Shown: piece by piece, positions 17,667 through 24,511 of the stretch | Numbering within the stretch: position 1 is the first letter of the stretch | Layout of the letters: every line of letters begins with the position of its first letter | NCBI GenBank assembly: GCA_048498035.1 | Contig: JBEHYT010000018.1 | Span: forward strand, 1 to 64,000 | Length of the DNA stretch: 64,000 bases | Source: CADEDV01 sp048498035 | Lineage (GTDB): Bacteria > Bacteroidota > Bacteroidia > Chitinophagales > Chitinophagaceae | Reading direction: 5' to 3' | The notes under the pieces: generated by a model | Seen by the model: the letters and a program-made list of their open reading frames with translations, nothing else | Databases searched by the model: none | Told to the model about the DNA's origin: nothing | Made by a program: the position numbers and the translations under genes

Positions 17667-17680
17667 TTATCTTTCATCTC
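17588..17680. repeat. Degenerate ATCTATTATC tandem repeat
   Basis: Variants of ATCTATTATC, CATCTTTC and TATCTATT follow one another for about 90 bases. There are no unique spacers of even size, so it is not a CRISPR array. The tract encodes the final residues DER and the stop of the adjacent gene. Confidence 0.7.
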
Positions 17681-18899
17681 CCTCTGCGAACCAGCTAAAC
17701 TCTTTTTTTAGTGCGGGTAGTTTTTCCCAGTTGAGACGGTGCGCAGTTGCCTGAACCGTTCCGGTTGGCGTATTTACCTGAATCGTAAAGAGTGAATCTG
17801 CTATTTGTACAAATTGCACCGGTACCAGGTTTTTCACCGACGGGCGATCTTCCTGCAACTGGAAAATTACCCTTAACACACCAGCGCTATCGCGTGCGGT
17901 TTGAACTGATGATATTTTATAATCCTGCATCTGGTCCTGCATATCCTGGATAATGCAATAGCCATCCCGGTGAATAAAGATCCGGCGCCAACGCGCGGTG
18001 TCTGAAGTTAATGGTGGCAATGTGTCCCCGTTGAAAATAAACGTTTTTATCTCATATACTCCATGCAACAGCGGTCGCGCGGCGCGGTCGTCGTTAAAAT
18101 TCCGGCTGTTCAGGTAGGGATAACAACTTTCCGCCAACAACCCAATGATCACAATTGCTTTTAAAACACAAGTCGTTTTCTTACTAAGCGGTAGCGGTGA
18201 AGGATAAGAAAAGGAAACGTTTTTCCACCCCAACAATGGCAACCAACGCTGGCGAACCATCCATGCAATCATCATTGAAAAAAGCAGGAGGACGCCCGAG
18301 TGCATTTTTACAGAAATGTCAAAGGCGAGGTTGATAGCAAATACATTTAACAAAACACCCGTTGCGACGATGGCGCCCGCGGCAACAGTTCGCCTGAATA
18401 AAAGAATGCCGGCACCGATGATCTCCAGGCCGCCGAGAAAAATACTGTACGGACGGGAGAGTCCCATTACACTCCAATATAGCAGATCCCGCGGAGTGTT
18501 GCCAATAGTAGTATAAAGCGTATTGGGCTCGGGAAGATAAAATTGTACCTTAAATAATTTGCTGAATCCATAGATCAGTAGATGGAGTGCAACAAAGTAA
18601 CGGAGTGCGATAAACGTATATACCCGTGCATTGAATGCCGGACGAATCATCTGCCAGCCAACTGCAACGACTATTGCAATGATAATCGCATTCAGCAGCG
18701 CGATCCACGCCAGGAGGGAATCTGAGGAAACCGCAGGAGAAGGATTTGCATGTGGAAATACATGCTGTTGGGTAAACAACGCAACCCGCGTTGCAAACCC
18801 GTTGATCCAGCCTGGCTGACATTGATAACCAAAAGGGATCATGAGTAGGTACAACACAATAAACACCAGTAAAAACCGGTGGAACCAGGAACGCAGCAT
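17667..18899 (-). CDS. DoxX-like multispanning membrane protein
   Basis: A 410-residue protein. The N-terminal 260 residues hold about seven hydrophobic segments; the part around LHLLIYGFSKLFKVQFYLP and the following GGLEIIGAGILLFRRTVAAGAIVATGVLLN resembles the DoxX/DoxD four-helix unit. The C-terminal 130 residues form a soluble, probably periplasmic beta-rich domain of unknown type. I placed the start at the ATG at 18899; an in-frame TTG five codons upstream is less likely. Function is unknown; DoxX-like proteins are linked to redox or quinone processes in some bacteria. Its last codons lie within a tandem repeat. Confidence 0.75.
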   Translation of the reverse strand: MLRSWFHRFLLVFIVLYLLMIPFGYQCQPGWINGFATRVALFTQQHVFPHANPSPAVSSDSLLAWIALLNAIIIAIVVAVGWQMIRPAFNARVYTFIALRYFVALHLLIYGFSKLFKVQFYLPEPNTLYTTIGNTPRDLLYWSVMGLSRPYSIFLGGLEIIGAGILLFRRTVAAGAIVATGVLLNVFAINLAFDISVKMHSGVLLLFSMMIAWMVRQRWLPLLGWKNVSFSYPSPLPLSKKTTCVLKAIVIIGLLAESCYPYLNSRNFNDDRAARPLLHGVYEIKTFIFNGDTLPPLTSDTARWRRIFIHRDGYCIIQDMQDQMQDYKISSVQTARDSAGVLRVIFQLQEDRPSVKNLVPVQFVQIADSLFTIQVNTPTGTVQATAHRLNWEKLPALKKEFSWFAEGDER

Positions 18900-18968
18900 G
18901 GATAAATTTAACAAAATTTGGTATTGACGGGCTACGTGATAAACGGTATCTTCATCAAAACCTTTTTT

Positions 18969-19283
18969 ATGAAGTACTGGCTACTCGTTGTTGTTTTTTG
19001 CAGCTGTTCTGCAATTGCGTTTTCGCAAACCAAACGTATTTCTCATAGAAGTCATAGCGGCACAGATGCCAGTTTTTCACTCCTTACTGCCGAAGGCAAT
19101 TTTGGCCTGCCGCCTTCCTCGCGGGATACAGTCAAGAAAACATTGCCGACAAAACCCATCCGGTTTCCTAAAGACAGCATCCCGGCAAGAGATTCATTTC
19201 CGGCAGAGCCAGACAGCCTACAGCATCTCCGGGTATCGCTTGCTGTAGCATATATCAGGATCAACCGTTTTTTCGATCTTTAA
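18969..19283 (+). CDS. Small exported protein of unknown function
   Basis: A 104-residue protein. The ATG at 18969 starts a good signal peptide (MKYWLLVVVFCSCSAIAFSQ). The mature part is Ser/Pro/Arg/Asp-rich with little predicted structure until a short hydrophobic patch at the end (SLAVAYIRINRFFDL). No family recognised. It may be an unstructured periplasmic peptide. It is divergent from the DoxX-like gene. Confidence 0.55.
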   Translation: MKYWLLVVVFCSCSAIAFSQTKRISHRSHSGTDASFSLLTAEGNFGLPPSSRDTVKKTLPTKPIRFPKDSIPARDSFPAEPDSLQHLRVSLAVAYIRINRFFDL

Positions 19284-19310
19284 GTTATTTCATAACATTA
19301 TAAAGCCCGG

Positions 19311-19318
19311 TATCTTTG
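19311..19318 (+). promoter_or_regulatory. -7 promoter box of the GNAT gene (leaderless candidate)
   Basis: TATCTTTG is an exact consensus match and ends four bases before the ATG at 19323. A TTTC at 19288-19291 lies 19 bases upstream in the -33 position. Confidence 0.65.
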
Positions 19319-19322
19319 CGTC

Positions 19323-19841
19323 ATGCCGGTTACGATCCACATTGCAGGAACTGAATTAGCAGGGGCGATTGCCTCGCTGAGCCGCTCTACTTTTTACGAC
19401 ACATTTGCCAAAGACAATCGTAAAGAGGACATGGATAAGTTCATGAATGAAGTTTTCACCTACGATGCGCTTGTAGCAGAAGTTGGTGCGCCCCATAATA
19501 TTTTCCTGGTGGCAAAGGAAGATGATGAACTGGCAGGTTATGCGCGACTACGCGAATTTAATCAGCCACCTGAACTGGGAGAAGTGCAGAGTCTTGAAAT
19601 TGCACGGCTCTATGCCGCACCGCACCAGATAGGCAGGGGTATCGGCAGCCTGTTGATGCAACAAAGCCTGGCGATCGCCAAAGAGCTGGGGAAATCCATA
19701 GCATGGCTGGGCGTATGGGAGCGCAATGCACGCGCGATAGCCTTTTATCACCGCTGGGGATTTGAAAAATTTGCCGAACATATTTTCCAGTTGGGTGATG
19801 ATGCGCAGACTGATTATCTCATGAAGCGACCGATAGACTGA
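19323..19841 (+). CDS. GNAT family N-acetyltransferase
   Basis: A 172-residue acetyl-CoA-dependent acetyltransferase. The acetyl-CoA pyrophosphate loop reads QIGRGIGSLLM (Q/RxxGxG/A pattern) at about 99-109, preceded by the strand EIARLYAAP and followed by WLGVWERNARAIAFYHRWGFE, typical of the protein or small-molecule GNAT branch. The substrate cannot be inferred. It is a single gene with a promoter almost touching its start codon and converges on the YpdA-type gene 20 bases away with no clear terminator. Confidence 0.9.
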   Translation: MPVTIHIAGTELAGAIASLSRSTFYDTFAKDNRKEDMDKFMNEVFTYDALVAEVGAPHNIFLVAKEDDELAGYARLREFNQPPELGEVQSLEIARLYAAPHQIGRGIGSLLMQQSLAIAKELGKSIAWLGVWERNARAIAFYHRWGFEKFAEHIFQLGDDAQTDYLMKRPID

Positions 19842-19861
19842 ATCACATCATTATATACCAA

Positions 19862-20860
19862 TTATTTCCCTTCGGGCTGAATGCGCGAAGAAATCGTTTG
19901 TACAATTTTCAGCGCATGTTCCCGCGAATTTTCGATAAAAAGGCGGTGCGTATTCATGCCGCCGCAAATAACACCTGCCAGGAAAAGATTGGGAACGTTG
20001 GATTCATAAGTCGCTTCATCATAAGTGGGCTTCAGTACTTCATCGTCAGAAAGCTGTATACCCAGTTTGCGCAAAAAATCGAGGTTGGGCTGATAGCCCG
20101 TCATGGCCAACACCCAGTTGTTGGGAATAGTAACCAAACCGTCTGTGGTCAGGATATCCACTTCCGCCGGTCGAATCGCCTTTACCATGGCATTAAAATA
20201 GGCTTTGATGGATCCTTCGCGGATGCGATTAACAATATCCGGTCGCACCCAGTATTTTACACGGGTGCCAATTTCTTCACCCCGGACTACCATCGTTACT
20301 TCGGCGCCTTTGCGCCAGGTTTCGAGCGCTGCGTCTACTGCAGAATTGCTGGCGCCTACTACCATTACTTTTTGAAAGGCGTAAAAATGTGGATCCTTAT
20401 AGTAGTGCGTAACTTTTGGCAAATCCTCACCCGGTACGTCAAGCCGGTACGGAATATCATAGAACCCGGTAGCCAGCACCACAAAATTCGCATCATATTG
20501 GCCATTGTTGGTAGTAACAGTGAATATGCCGGATGCTTCGTTTCTGCTAACAGCGTTTACAGGCTCAAACAGGTGCACATTCAATTTTTCAGCCACCGTT
20601 ACGCGCCGGTAATATTCCAATGCTTCTGCCCGCGTGGGCTTGGGATTATTGGATACAAACGGGATACCCCCAATCTCCAATCGCTCCGAAGTAGAGAAAA
20701 ACGTCATATTTACCGGGTAATTATAGATTGAATTAACCAGGCATCCTTTTTCCAGGATAACATAATCGATGCCGGCGGCTTTGGCCGCAAGGCCACAGGC
20801 GAGCCCAATAGGGCCTCCGCCGATGATTACAAGGGGGTAATGCGTTGAAGACATAGTCAA
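19862..20860 (-). CDS. ypdA: YpdA family bacillithiol disulfide reductase-like flavoprotein
   Basis: A 332-residue NADPH-dependent flavoprotein. An N-terminal FAD motif (GGGPIGLACGLAA, about 14-26) is followed by the YpdA-specific stretch NYPVNMTFFSTSERLEIGG, and the second Rossmann motif is VVGASNSAVDAAL (about 167-179). No CxxC redox pair is present, as expected for YpdA/Bdr, which reduces oxidised bacillithiol. It implies that the organism makes bacillithiol or a related thiol, although no bshA, bshB or bshC gene is in the window. Two in-frame ATGs (20860 and 20854) are possible starts. Confidence 0.9.
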   Translation of the reverse strand: MTMSSTHYPLVIIGGGPIGLACGLAAKAAGIDYVILEKGCLVNSIYNYPVNMTFFSTSERLEIGGIPFVSNNPKPTRAEALEYYRRVTVAEKLNVHLFEPVNAVSRNEASGIFTVTTNNGQYDANFVVLATGFYDIPYRLDVPGEDLPKVTHYYKDPHFYAFQKVMVVGASNSAVDAALETWRKGAEVTMVVRGEEIGTRVKYWVRPDIVNRIREGSIKAYFNAMVKAIRPAEVDILTTDGLVTIPNNWVLAMTGYQPNLDFLRKLGIQLSDDEVLKPTYDEATYESNVPNLFLAGVICGGMNTHRLFIENSREHALKIVQTISSRIQPEGK

Positions 20861-20934
20861 AGATAACGTTAGAAAACGGCCCTGGGTTCAATGCTGTTCC
20901 TGTTGGTACAGGACGTTTTTTCGTTGTTTTCTCT

Positions 20935-20942
20935 TAAATTTG
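20935..20942 (+). promoter_or_regulatory. Candidate -7 promoter box of pdhB
   Basis: TAAATTTG matches TAnnTTTG and lies 25 bases before the pdhB ATG. No clear -33 TTTG at standard spacing. Confidence 0.5.
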
Positions 20943-20967
20943 CCGACCTTAAAACGAATAAACCGAC

Positions 20968-21957
20968 ATGGCAAGACAAATAGCATTCCGGGAAGCCCTG
21001 CGTGAGGCAATGACCGAAGAGATGAGAAGGGACAACCGCGTTTTCCTGATGGGCGAAGAAGTGGCTGAATACAATGGAGCTTACAAGGTAAGCCAGGGCA
21101 TGTTGGCCGAATTTGGACCCAAACGCGTTATTGATACCCCAATCTCAGAACTTGGTTTTACCGCAGTAGGCGTGGGCGCAGCTCAAAATGGCCTTCGGCC
21201 GATCGTTGAATTTATGACCTGGAACTTTGCGGTGCTGGCACTTGACCAAATTCTTAATACCGCCTCCAAAATGCTGGCCATGAGTGGCGGGCAGGTGAGC
21301 TGCCCGATCGTGTTCCGGGGTGGTAACGGTTCTGCAGGTCAGTTGGGTGCACAGCACTCTACCGCTTTTGAAGCGCTGTATGCCAATATCCCGGGTATCA
21401 AAGTGGTTTCTCCCAGCAATGGATATGATGCCAAAGGTTTGCTGAAACAAGCCATTCGCTACGAGGAAGATCCCGTGATGTTTATGGAAAGTGAGCAGAT
21501 GTATGGCGACAAAATGGACATACCAGAAGAAGAATATTATATCGAACTGGGTAAAGCAGACATCAAAAAAGCTGGTCGTGATGTGACGATCGTATCATTT
21601 AATAAAATGATGAAAGTGGCCATGGCCGCGGCTTCAGAACTGGAAAAAGAAGGCGTTAGCGCTGAAGTGATCGACCTGCGCACTATTCGTCCGCTGGATT
21701 GGATGACGATCCTCGAGAGTGTGAAAAAGACAAACCGCCTGGTAATTGTGGAAGAGCAATGGCCTTTTGGTTCTGTATCTTCTGAAATTACTTACCGCAT
21801 CCAGAAAGAAGGATTTGATTACCTGGACGCGCCTATCCGCAGGATCACGGCAGCAGATGCGCCCCTGCACTATGCGCCAAACCTTGTGGCTGCTGCGCTG
21901 CCCGATGTGCCCCGGACCGTGAAGCTGGTGAAGGAAGTGATGTATGCCAAAAAGTAA
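20968..21957 (+). CDS. pdhB: Pyruvate dehydrogenase E1 component, beta subunit
   Basis: A 329-residue beta subunit of the thiamine-diphosphate-dependent E1 enzyme that decarboxylates pyruvate for the pyruvate dehydrogenase complex. Seen: the transketolase-like pyrimidine-binding domain (residues 4-180) with MGEEVAEYNGAYKVSQGM and the DTPISELGF turn bearing the Glu that activates ThDP, and the C-terminal transketolase domain from about 195 (VTIVSFNKMM, VIDLRTIRPLD, VEEQWPFG). YNGAYKVSQGM and the overall fit favour pyruvate over branched-chain substrates. The alpha subunit, E2 and E3 genes are not adjacent; the gene has its own promoter and terminator. lipA at 47401 supplies the lipoyl cofactor for the complex. 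Confidence 0.94.
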   Translation: MARQIAFREALREAMTEEMRRDNRVFLMGEEVAEYNGAYKVSQGMLAEFGPKRVIDTPISELGFTAVGVGAAQNGLRPIVEFMTWNFAVLALDQILNTASKMLAMSGGQVSCPIVFRGGNGSAGQLGAQHSTAFEALYANIPGIKVVSPSNGYDAKGLLKQAIRYEEDPVMFMESEQMYGDKMDIPEEEYYIELGKADIKKAGRDVTIVSFNKMMKVAMAAASELEKEGVSAEVIDLRTIRPLDWMTILESVKKTNRLVIVEEQWPFGSVSSEITYRIQKEGFDYLDAPIRRITAADAPLHYAPNLVAAALPDVPRTVKLVKEVMYAKK

Positions 21958-21978
21958 ATTAAAACCGAATTAATTTTG

Positions 21979-22004
21979 ATCCCGCCCTGGAGGCGGGATT
22001 TTTT
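21979..22004 (+). terminator. Rho-independent terminator of pdhB
   Basis: ATCCCGCC pairs with GGCGGGAT around CTGGA and is followed by a T run. Confidence 0.92.
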
Positions 22005-22165
22005 ATGTATTTGATTGTCAAATGGTTGAAAATCATTATTGGTCAATATCACCTGTCTACCACTTTTAGGGATTTTGCAAAAAATTCGCTGATTTGTTTC
22101 GGCGCTTTGCCACGGATGCTGCATCTTTGCCCTGGTTTTTCATAGGATATTGGATTTTAAAACGA

Positions 22166-22196
22166 GGCTGGGTTTCTACCCGGCCTTTTATTTTTT
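22166..22196 (+). terminator. Second terminator-like hairpin, possible end of a small RNA
   Basis: GGCTGGG pairs with CCCGGCC (one G-T pair) around TTTCTA, followed by TTTTATTTTTT. It lies 160 bases past the pdhB terminator, with a CATCTTTG box (one base off TAnnTTTG) at 22122-22129. Confidence 0.6.
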
Positions 22197-22280
22197 GTGT
22201 ATGTATCGCCAAAGGCGCCAACAGGCAATGCTTTACAAAACGTAGGCGTGTGCCTCCCGCACCTATCTCCGGCATTGTTA

Positions 22281-22310
22281 TTGCCTCCTCATGGCAATCA
22301 ATTATTTTTG
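22281..22310 (+). promoter_or_regulatory. Promoter of the response-regulator gene
   Basis: TTG at 22281-22283, 19-base spacer, then TATTTTTG at 22303-22310, an exact TAnnTTTG match. The leader would be about 15-20 bases. Confidence 0.65.
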
Positions 22311-22330
22311 CCCCCTACAAAATCGAACCC

Positions 22331-23491
22331 ATGGCCGACATTCTGATCATTGACGACGAAAAAGCGATTCGCAAAACCCTGACCGAGATATTGTCATTTG
22401 AAGGTTATAAAATTGACGAAGCGGCTGATGGGGAAGAGGGATTAAAGCGATTTCGCGAAAAGGCATACGATGTAGTGCTGTGTGATATCAAAATGCCAAA
22501 ACTGGATGGGATTGAATTTTTACAAAAGGCAGGAGAAAGCAATCCCGATGTGCCAATCATTATGATCTCCGGTCATGGTAATATTGAAACTGCGGTAGAA
22601 GCGGTAAAAAAAGGTGCGTATGATTATATCTCCAAGCCACCGGATTTGAACCGGCTCCTGATCACCATTCGTAATGCGATGGATAAAAGTACACTGGTAA
22701 CAGAAACCAAGGTATTGAAACGGAAAGTGAGCAAGGTGCAGGAGATGATTGGTGAATCAGCGCCCATTCAACAAATCAAAACGACGATTGAAAAAGTGGC
22801 GCCTACCGAAGCGCGAATTCTGATCACTGGAGAGAACGGTGTAGGTAAAGAACTCGTGGCTCGCTGGGTGCATGAGAAAAGCAATCGTGCCAGCGGACCG
22901 CTTATAGAAGTTAACTGCGCGGCCATTCCCACAGAATTGATCGAGAGTGAATTGTTTGGTCATGAAAAAGGTTCGTTTACATCGGCGATCAAACAGCGCA
23001 TTGGGAAATTTGAATCCGCCAATGGCGGAACACTTTTCCTGGACGAAATAGGGGATATGAGCCTCAGCGCCCAGGCGAAGGTATTGCGTGCATTGCAGGA
23101 AGGAAAGATTACCCGGGTTGGCGCCGATAAAGATATCAACGTAGATGTGCGGGTAATTGCCGCTACCAATAAGGACCTGTTGAAAGAAGTGGAAGCGAAG
23201 AATTTCCGGCTCGATCTGTATCATCGTCTCAGTGTGATCCTGATCCACGTGCCATCGTTAAATGATCGCAGGGATGATATTCCATTACTGGTAGACCAGT
23301 TCCTGCAAGACATTTGCTCCGATTATGGTACGGCTCGAAAGGAAATGGAAGAAAAAGCCATCGCGTTGCTGAAAGAATACGACTGGACGGGAAATATCCG
23401 TGAATTGCGAAACGTGGTGGAGCGTCTCGTTATTCTTTCTGGTAAAACTATTACGGCTGACGATGTCAGGAATTATGTGATGCCAAAATAG
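22331..23491 (+). CDS. NtrC-type response regulator lacking a DNA-binding domain
   Basis: A 386-residue protein. Receiver domain: acidic pair D8/D9, phosphoacceptor D52, conserved K102. AAA+ domain: Walker A GENGVGKE (167-174), the sigma54-contact loop GSFTSA (214-219) in place of GAFTGA, Walker B LFLDEIGD (235-242), sensor II GNIRELRN (354-361). The chain ends 25 residues after sensor II, so the usual C-terminal Fis-type helix-turn-helix is missing. The start is the ATG at 22331, which begins the receiver strand (MADILIIDDE) and follows a good promoter. No histidine kinase gene is adjacent. It may activate sigma54 from solution or have lost that role. It overlaps the convergent MerR gene by 26 bases. 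Confidence 0.92.
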   Translation: MADILIIDDEKAIRKTLTEILSFEGYKIDEAADGEEGLKRFREKAYDVVLCDIKMPKLDGIEFLQKAGESNPDVPIIMISGHGNIETAVEAVKKGAYDYISKPPDLNRLLITIRNAMDKSTLVTETKVLKRKVSKVQEMIGESAPIQQIKTTIEKVAPTEARILITGENGVGKELVARWVHEKSNRASGPLIEVNCAAIPTELIESELFGHEKGSFTSAIKQRIGKFESANGGTLFLDEIGDMSLSAQAKVLRALQEGKITRVGADKDINVDVRVIAATNKDLLKEVEAKNFRLDLYHRLSVILIHVPSLNDRRDDIPLLVDQFLQDICSDYGTARKEMEEKAIALLKEYDWTGNIRELRNVVERLVILSGKTITADDVRNYVMPK

Positions 23492-24377
23492 GCGCTGCCT
23501 GCAATTCTGCGGCAAAAGCCAGGAGATCTTCCATCGACTGCAGGTAACGGAATGATGTTTCTTTTGTGCCCAGGCAGGAACATGCAGGGCCGGATACTAC
23601 GATCTTCACATCGGGAAATTGCCGCTGTAAGGCAGCAATCTCATTTTGCATTTTACAACTATCAAACTGCGTAATGGAGTGCATGTAAAAATGCGTCACG
23701 GTATGCTGTTGCAGGTAGGTGGAGAGCGTGTCAGGATCAATATTAACACCGAAATACGTTGTGGCAATCCCTCTTTTGCGAAGCAGGTAGTTGACCGCTA
23801 ATAATGGGATCTCATGAAATTCGCCGCGAGGCGCAAAAATCAATACCTGTTCTGGACCTGTAACCGGCTCTTCCAGGCCGTCAATAGCGCAAATAATCTT
23901 CCGTAGTACAATATGGCTTGCGAAATGTTCCTGCGCGGGAACTACGTGATTGGTCATCCATAGCAAACCAATCCGGTTTAAAAATGGATAAAGCACGTGG
24001 ATCAGGCATTTTTCCATACCCAGTCGGATCACCAGTGCGTGCAGCGTTTTTTCAAACTGATCATTGTCAAAGTCGATGCTGGCCTCTACCAGTTGATGTA
24101 CAAAAACCTCGTAATTACAGCCTGCCGGCTGAATGCGGGCCACTTCGTCTTTAATTTGTTCGGGTGTAAGTTCTGCGATGCGGGATATCTTGAAGCCATT
24201 GTGATAGAGGAAACTGATCCGTAATAATTCTTTCAGGTCGTTGCAATCATACACGCGGTGCAGGCTGTCTTTCCGCCGGGCAGTGAAAAGGTTGCTGTAA
24301 CGCTGCTCCCAGACGCGCAGCGTATGCGCTTTTACACCACATAGATTTTCGATATCCCGAATCGTAAATTGGTTCAT
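23466..24377 (-). CDS. MerR family regulator with cobalamin-binding domain (CarH/LitR-like)
   Basis: A 303-residue regulator. Residues 4-70 form the MerR winged helix (FTIRDIENLCGVKAHTLRVWEQRY). Residues about 90-165 form the B12-binding helical cap with the CarH motif W-x9-EH (W140, E150, H151). Residues 175-290 form the Rossmann-like B12 domain with E186-x-H188, the candidate lower axial ligand; the third position of the CarH ExHxxG motif is Pro191 and not Gly. This matches light-sensing adenosylcobalamin repressors of carotenoid genes. No carotenoid gene lies nearby, so its targets are elsewhere or different. Its 3' end overlaps the convergent response-regulator gene. Confidence 0.92.
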   Translation of the reverse strand: MNQFTIRDIENLCGVKAHTLRVWEQRYSNLFTARRKDSLHRVYDCNDLKELLRISFLYHNGFKISRIAELTPEQIKDEVARIQPAGCNYEVFVHQLVEASIDFDNDQFEKTLHALVIRLGMEKCLIHVLYPFLNRIGLLWMTNHVVPAQEHFASHIVLRKIICAIDGLEEPVTGPEQVLIFAPRGEFHEIPLLAVNYLLRKRGIATTYFGVNIDPDTLSTYLQQHTVTHFYMHSITQFDSCKMQNEIAALQRQFPDVKIVVSGPACSCLGTKETSFRYLQSMEDLLAFAAELQAAPILASHNS

Positions 24378-24483
24378 CCGTGTCTAAATTATCATTTGCG
24401 CATGAAAAAAGCGGCAAAAACCGGGCTAATCTGGTTTAGCAAAACTTTGAAATAAATTGCTTCCCCGCCGCCTTTTTTTCCTA

Positions 24484-24491
24484 TACTTTTG
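24484..24491 (+). promoter_or_regulatory. Candidate -7 promoter box of lepB
   Basis: TACTTTTG, an exact TAnnTTTG match, 20 bases before the ATG. A TTG lies 24 bases upstream (24457-24459). Confidence 0.5.
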
Positions 24492-24511
24492 TTGCTCCTA
24501 AAAACAGGCCC

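Larger units (their letters stand above)
22005..22330. other. Intergenic region with a second terminator and a strong promoter
   Basis: About 325 bases between pdhB and the response-regulator gene. It contains a second terminator-like hairpin (22166-22196), possibly ending a short independent transcript, and the promoter at 22281-22310. No convincing small ORF was seen. Confidence 0.5.

Noticed and set aside
17588..17680. CRISPR-like tandem repeats
   Set aside because: Units are about 10 bases, degenerate and without unique spacers; no cas genes are nearby.
19898..20731. 277-codon plus-strand frame opposite ypdA
   Set aside because: Shadow of a well-supported flavoprotein gene.
22094..22330. 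N-terminal extension of the response regulator
   Set aside because: The upstream in-frame part crosses a terminator-like hairpin and the promoter and has no receiver-like sequence; the ATG at 22331 starts the domain properly.
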